Source: Armatimonadota bacterium (GTDB lineage Bacteria > Armatimonadota > Chthonomonadetes > Chthonomonadales > CAJBBX01). Taken from it: DNA of 44,891 nt. Made by a program: the position numbers and the translations under genes. Numbering within the stretch: the first letter of the stretch is position 1; each line of letters opens with the position of its first letter. Under the pieces are notes generated by a model, which saw only the letters and a list, made by a program, of their open reading frames with translations, was not told the origin of the DNA and did not search any database. The stretch covers positions 1 to 44,891 of the forward strand of contig JAPLCQ010000011.1 in NCBI GenBank assembly GCA_026392115.1, written 5' to 3'. Below, one piece after another: positions 41,925-44,891 of the stretch.

Positions 41925-44405
41925 TCATCGCTGTCCCCGCTCGATGGCGTAGCTCTGGCCGGCTTGCGTCTCGAAGCTGATGGTTCCCTCGGCCTCGGCC
42001 TTGATCGGGACGGTGGCGCCGGTGCTGTCGGTTACCTTGGTTGCGCCGTCCCACGCCGGGTAGAGCCGGCATGGGCCGCCGGCCTCGCTCTTCACCTGCC
42101 ACGCGGCCACCTTGTCGCCCTCCCACGAGGCGCTCACCAGGAAGGCTCCCTCGGCTCTCAGGTCGCGGAAGCTCGCCTTGACGTCGCGCGGCCAGCCGGG
42201 GAATATGCGCAGGATGCCGTCCCAGCTCTGGAGCATCATCTCCTGGAGCGGGGCCATGGTCGCCAGCTCCTCGCCGAAGACCCAGGTCTGGTAGGCCATG
42301 CTGCTTCGCGCGAAGATCATCCCGTTGAGGTGGGCCGCCTGCAGCGCCTTGCGGTACTCGGGGTAGTCGCGCTCCGGGACCCAGCTGCCGTCGCGCAGGG
42401 CGGTCAGGGCGCTGCCGGGGTGCGCCAGCCACCAGGAGCCGAAGCGGCCCACCACCGGCGACGGGCCGGCGGCCGGTTCGGCGTCGCGGCGCACGTAAGG
42501 CTTGCCGACGCCGAACTGCGGCGGGCTGACGTCCTGGCACCACTTCGCCAGGCCGGTCAGCGCCGGGTTGTACTTCACGGCGAAGTACTCGCGGCTGTCC
42601 GGCGCCATCTTGTCCAGCCGCTCCTGCCACTCGGCGCGAAGCCGGGCGTCCACTCCCAGCTCCTGCGCGGCCCGGATGGCCGTGCGCAGGCAGTAGCGGA
42701 GGTGCTGGAGGACTTGCGGCTGGTCATGGTAGTCCTCCGGTTTGCCCGTCCAGGCCTTCTCCTCCTCGATGGAGGGGTAGGCGTGGTAGAGGCCGTCCGG
42801 CCCCTTGCGCAAGAAGTCGCCGCAGAAGAGGGCAAGCTCCTTGATGGCCGGGTACCCCCTTGTCCGGAGCCAGGCCTTGTCCATGGTGAAGCGGTAGCGC
42901 AACCAGAAGGGCTGGGCCGCCCATCCCGTCATGTAGGCCATGCGGCAGAGCGGGCCGGCCCCATAGACGTCGTCGGTGGCGTGGATCGGGTAGCTGGTGA
43001 GCTGAATGAACGCGCCGCGGCAGTGGTAGTACTTGTCGGCGATGATCCGGCCCATCTGCATCGTATGGTTCAGCGCCACGAAGCAGGCGTCGCCGGTATC
43101 GATCTGGTTGGCCTCGTAGCTACCCCAGAATGGCGCCTGGAAGTTGTAGTTCCAGTGGTAATCGCCATGCCACACCGAGTAGTCGCCAATGAGCTGCGTC
43201 AGGTAGAGGCCGGGCGGTGTCTTGCCCGCGCGGTAGCAGCAGCGCCGGATGTGGAGGTTCGCGTACCACTGGTTCTCCAGCACCGGGTCGTCGATCGATA
43301 CGCTGGACCGGGCCCAGAACTGCCGCCCGGCCGCCAGCGTCTCCTCGCGCCAGCGCCGCATGGCGGCCGCGGGGTCTGCGCCGAGGGCCTCGACCAGCCT
43401 CCGGCACTCGGCCGCCGGGCCGCCGGGATCGCTGGTGGTGGGCACGGCGATCGACAGCCAGCCCTCGGTGGCCTTGGGTTCGGGCGTGATCGCGATCCGG
43501 GCTTCGCGGACGGGCGTCATATCGACGGCTTCGGCCTTGCCCTTGTCGATGGTCGGGACCAGCCAGTACTGGAACCCGTCCTTGAACGTGGGCTCCGCGG
43601 GAAGGGCCTGCTCGATGAAGAGCTGAGTCCCTGCCGGCGCCGGGGTCCCGCGGCGCACGGCCGGCGGGGGCAGGGGCGTGTTCCTCGGCGAGGCGTAGAG
43701 ATCCCGATAGATGCCGTTGCGCGTGTCCGCCACCAGCCTGGCCGCGTACTCCTCCAGCTTCGGGTCGGCCCACCGAACCAGCGAGAGCCAGACAGGGCAC
43801 TCCTTCATTTGCCAGTGGACCACCAGGGTGTTGCGATCCGGGTGGACGAATGACTCGACCTTGAGCTCACGGCCCCCGGGCCATGTGTAGGTGATCTCGT
43901 GCCGAGCCTCCTCGATCACGAGCCGCTGCTTGATGGAGACGTTGACGAGGTCGGCATCGTCCGGCAGTTGCAGGATCAGCTCGCCCGCCGGCTTGGGGCA
44001 TGGGGTGGCCCGACGGGAGTAGCTTGGCGCGTCGACGCTGATCTCTTTGAGGCGCTTGGGGGTGGTCTTGGCGTTCTGGGCGGTGATGGTCGCACCGTAG
44101 TCGGCCTTCCACTTCTCCTGGTCGATGCCCCGGCGCAGCTCCTCGATGTCCAACGGTTTCGGGTCGTCGCTGTTGTCCCAGCGGCGGTCCCACACATCGC
44201 TCTTGCCGAGGCGCCAGATGAGCCGGTCGGCGGTCTGGTAGACGCTCGCCGACAGGTCGCCGTTTCCGAGCAGCAGGCCCTCATCGAGCGTCAGCAGCCG
44301 CTGGTTGGTCTCCAGGACGTGGAGCTTGCCGGGAGCGGCTTGGGGGTGTGCCGCCACGACTGGGACCAGCAGGAGGGCGGCGAGCAGTGCGATGGCGTGT
44401 TCCAT
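41925..44405 (-). CDS. Secreted GH95-like alpha-L-fucosidase family protein
   Basis: The 826-residue product has a signal peptide (MEHAIALLAALLLVPVVAA) and GGAG 5 bases before the ATG. The N-terminal beta domain contains LLLGNGDLSASVYQTADRLIWRLGKSDVWDRR, like the GNGRLGAMVFG region of GH95. The (alpha/alpha)6 barrel (about 360-740) has GDYHWNYNFQAPFWGSYEAN, where GH95 enzymes carry the conserved Asn pair, and LQSWDGILRIFPGWP, close to the family's LLQSHDGEI-LLPALP motif. A beta-sandwich closes the chain. GH95 enzymes remove alpha-1,2-fucose or alpha-galactose from xyloglucan and other glycans. Several catalytic-region residues differ from reference members, so specificity is open. The upstream gene ends 34 bp before it, so they are probably co-transcribed. 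Confidence 0.75.
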   Translation of the reverse strand: MEHAIALLAALLLVPVVAAHPQAAPGKLHVLETNQRLLTLDEGLLLGNGDLSASVYQTADRLIWRLGKSDVWDRRWDNSDDPKPLDIEELRRGIDQEKWKADYGATITAQNAKTTPKRLKEISVDAPSYSRRATPCPKPAGELILQLPDDADLVNVSIKQRLVIEEARHEITYTWPGGRELKVESFVHPDRNTLVVHWQMKECPVWLSLVRWADPKLEEYAARLVADTRNGIYRDLYASPRNTPLPPPAVRRGTPAPAGTQLFIEQALPAEPTFKDGFQYWLVPTIDKGKAEAVDMTPVREARIAITPEPKATEGWLSIAVPTTSDPGGPAAECRRLVEALGADPAAAMRRWREETLAAGRQFWARSSVSIDDPVLENQWYANLHIRRCCYRAGKTPPGLYLTQLIGDYSVWHGDYHWNYNFQAPFWGSYEANQIDTGDACFVALNHTMQMGRIIADKYYHCRGAFIQLTSYPIHATDDVYGAGPLCRMAYMTGWAAQPFWLRYRFTMDKAWLRTRGYPAIKELALFCGDFLRKGPDGLYHAYPSIEEEKAWTGKPEDYHDQPQVLQHLRYCLRTAIRAAQELGVDARLRAEWQERLDKMAPDSREYFAVKYNPALTGLAKWCQDVSPPQFGVGKPYVRRDAEPAAGPSPVVGRFGSWWLAHPGSALTALRDGSWVPERDYPEYRKALQAAHLNGMIFARSSMAYQTWVFGEELATMAPLQEMMLQSWDGILRIFPGWPRDVKASFRDLRAEGAFLVSASWEGDKVAAWQVKSEAGGPCRLYPAWDGATKVTDSTGATVPIKAEAEGTISFETQAGQSYAIERGQR

Positions 44406-44439
44406 GCTGGCTCCTTTCGGGCGTGGCCTCAGGCGGGAC

Positions 44440-44891
44440 TCATCTCACCGGCGGCCGCTGCCGCAGCCTGGCGATGTACTCCCTGGTCATGTCCCAGTAG
44501 AGCGAGGTCGTCGGCTTGCCATCGGGCCCGGTCCACTTCTCCTGGGTCTCGTCGAGGCCACTCGTGTCAGTAGTCCAGACGGCGGACTCCTCGAGGTAGT
44601 CGTTGAACGCCTGGATCATGACGATCAGCGGGCGCGGGCTGTCCAGTACACGCTCCCAGCACCGGCGGTAGAAGTCACCGCCCTGGCGCGGCTCCACCTC
44701 GTTGGGACGGTGGACATTGAACCCGGGCTCCACCAGCTCAACCTCGGGATGGAGGAGGGCGCCCTGGTGCAGCGGCAGTGGCCAGCCGTACTCGCCGGGC
44801 TCCGCGTAGCCGGTGAGGGTCCGCTGCTGGAAGCGGCTACCGTAGGTCTTGTCGCCCGTGTAGGCGTCCCACTCGGTCTTCAGCTCCCGCA
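44440..44891 (-). CDS. 3' end of a GH-like secreted protein (5' end beyond window)
   Basis: The frame is open from the right window edge to the TGA at 44440, giving about 149 C-terminal residues. The visible part has a segment DSPRPLIVMIQAFNDYLEESAVWTTDTSGLDETQEKW, followed by SLYWDMTREYIARLR at the end. A strand plus FN-[DE]-[YW]-x-E is typical of the last catalytic strand in GH99/WbsX-like and DUF5010-like barrels, so a related glycoside hydrolase is likely. I cannot place it in a family from the tail alone. It lies 34 bp upstream of the GH95-like gene. Confidence 0.55.
   Translation of the reverse strand, partial: RELKTEWDAYTGDKTYGSRFQQRTLTGYAEPGEYGWPLPLHQGALLHPEVELVEPGFNVHRPNEVEPRQGGDFYRRCWERVLDSPRPLIVMIQAFNDYLEESAVWTTDTSGLDETQEKWTGPDGKPTTSLYWDMTREYIARLRQRPPVR

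Noticed and set aside
41727-43853. A 708-codon plus-strand open frame
   Set aside because: It lies antisense to the GH95-like gene, which has a signal peptide and family motifs; the plus frame has neither.

Overview
The window is a high-GC chromosomal segment that most resembles an Armatimonadota genome, or a related lineage that degrades plant polysaccharides. The main clues are a DUF1559-type pseudopilin whose N-terminus and H-X9-DG motif are typical of that group, a DUF6785-type membrane protein beside a URO-D-family protein, and a dense set of secreted glycoside hydrolases (GH) with no SusC/SusD pair. No rRNA, tRNA or CRISPR array was seen. The lineage call is an inference from protein style.

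Layout. Positions 1-7554 carry a GH36-like enzyme (-, cut by the window edge), a GH42-like enzyme (+) and a DUF5060/GH5-like enzyme (+). Positions 7621-13358 carry a lipoprotein, a pseudopilin and a LacI-family repressor (all -), divergent from a DUF6785 permease-like protein and a zinc methyltransferase-like URO-D protein (+). An identical 18-bp LacI-type operator lies in both the promoter of the DUF5060/GH gene and the promoter of the permease gene, so this looks like a small local regulon. Positions 13352-23159 (-) hold what was once a Gfo/Idh/MocA - oligogalacturonate lyase - GH operon. It is now split by about 4 kb of lower-GC DNA carrying two tandem pseudokinase/FGE-like (C-type-lectin-fold) fusion genes. 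The split is flanked by a 277-bp direct repeat (262/277 identical) that includes a truncated copy of the start of the GH gene.

Positions 23274-40635 (+) are a run of mostly secreted proteins: a WlbA-like dehydrogenase, an esterase lipoprotein, a GH5-like enzyme, a propeller/helical protein, a WbsX/GH99-like protein with a LamG domain, a small lipoprotein, a GH-like protein, a purple acid phosphatase, an RCC1-Ig protein and a double beta-helix pectate-lyase-like protein. Positions 40691-41697 (-) are a PIN/HTH toxin-antitoxin pair. Positions 41925-44891 (-) are a GH95-like enzyme and the 3' end of another secreted-enzyme-like gene.

Taken together, the cargo (PL22, pectate-lyase fold, GH36, GH42, GH95, GH5) suits pectin or hemicellulose side-chain breakdown. 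The least expected elements are the repeat-flanked pseudokinase/lectin-fold island and the shared LacI operator that ties a secreted hydrolase to a DUF6785/URO-D pair.
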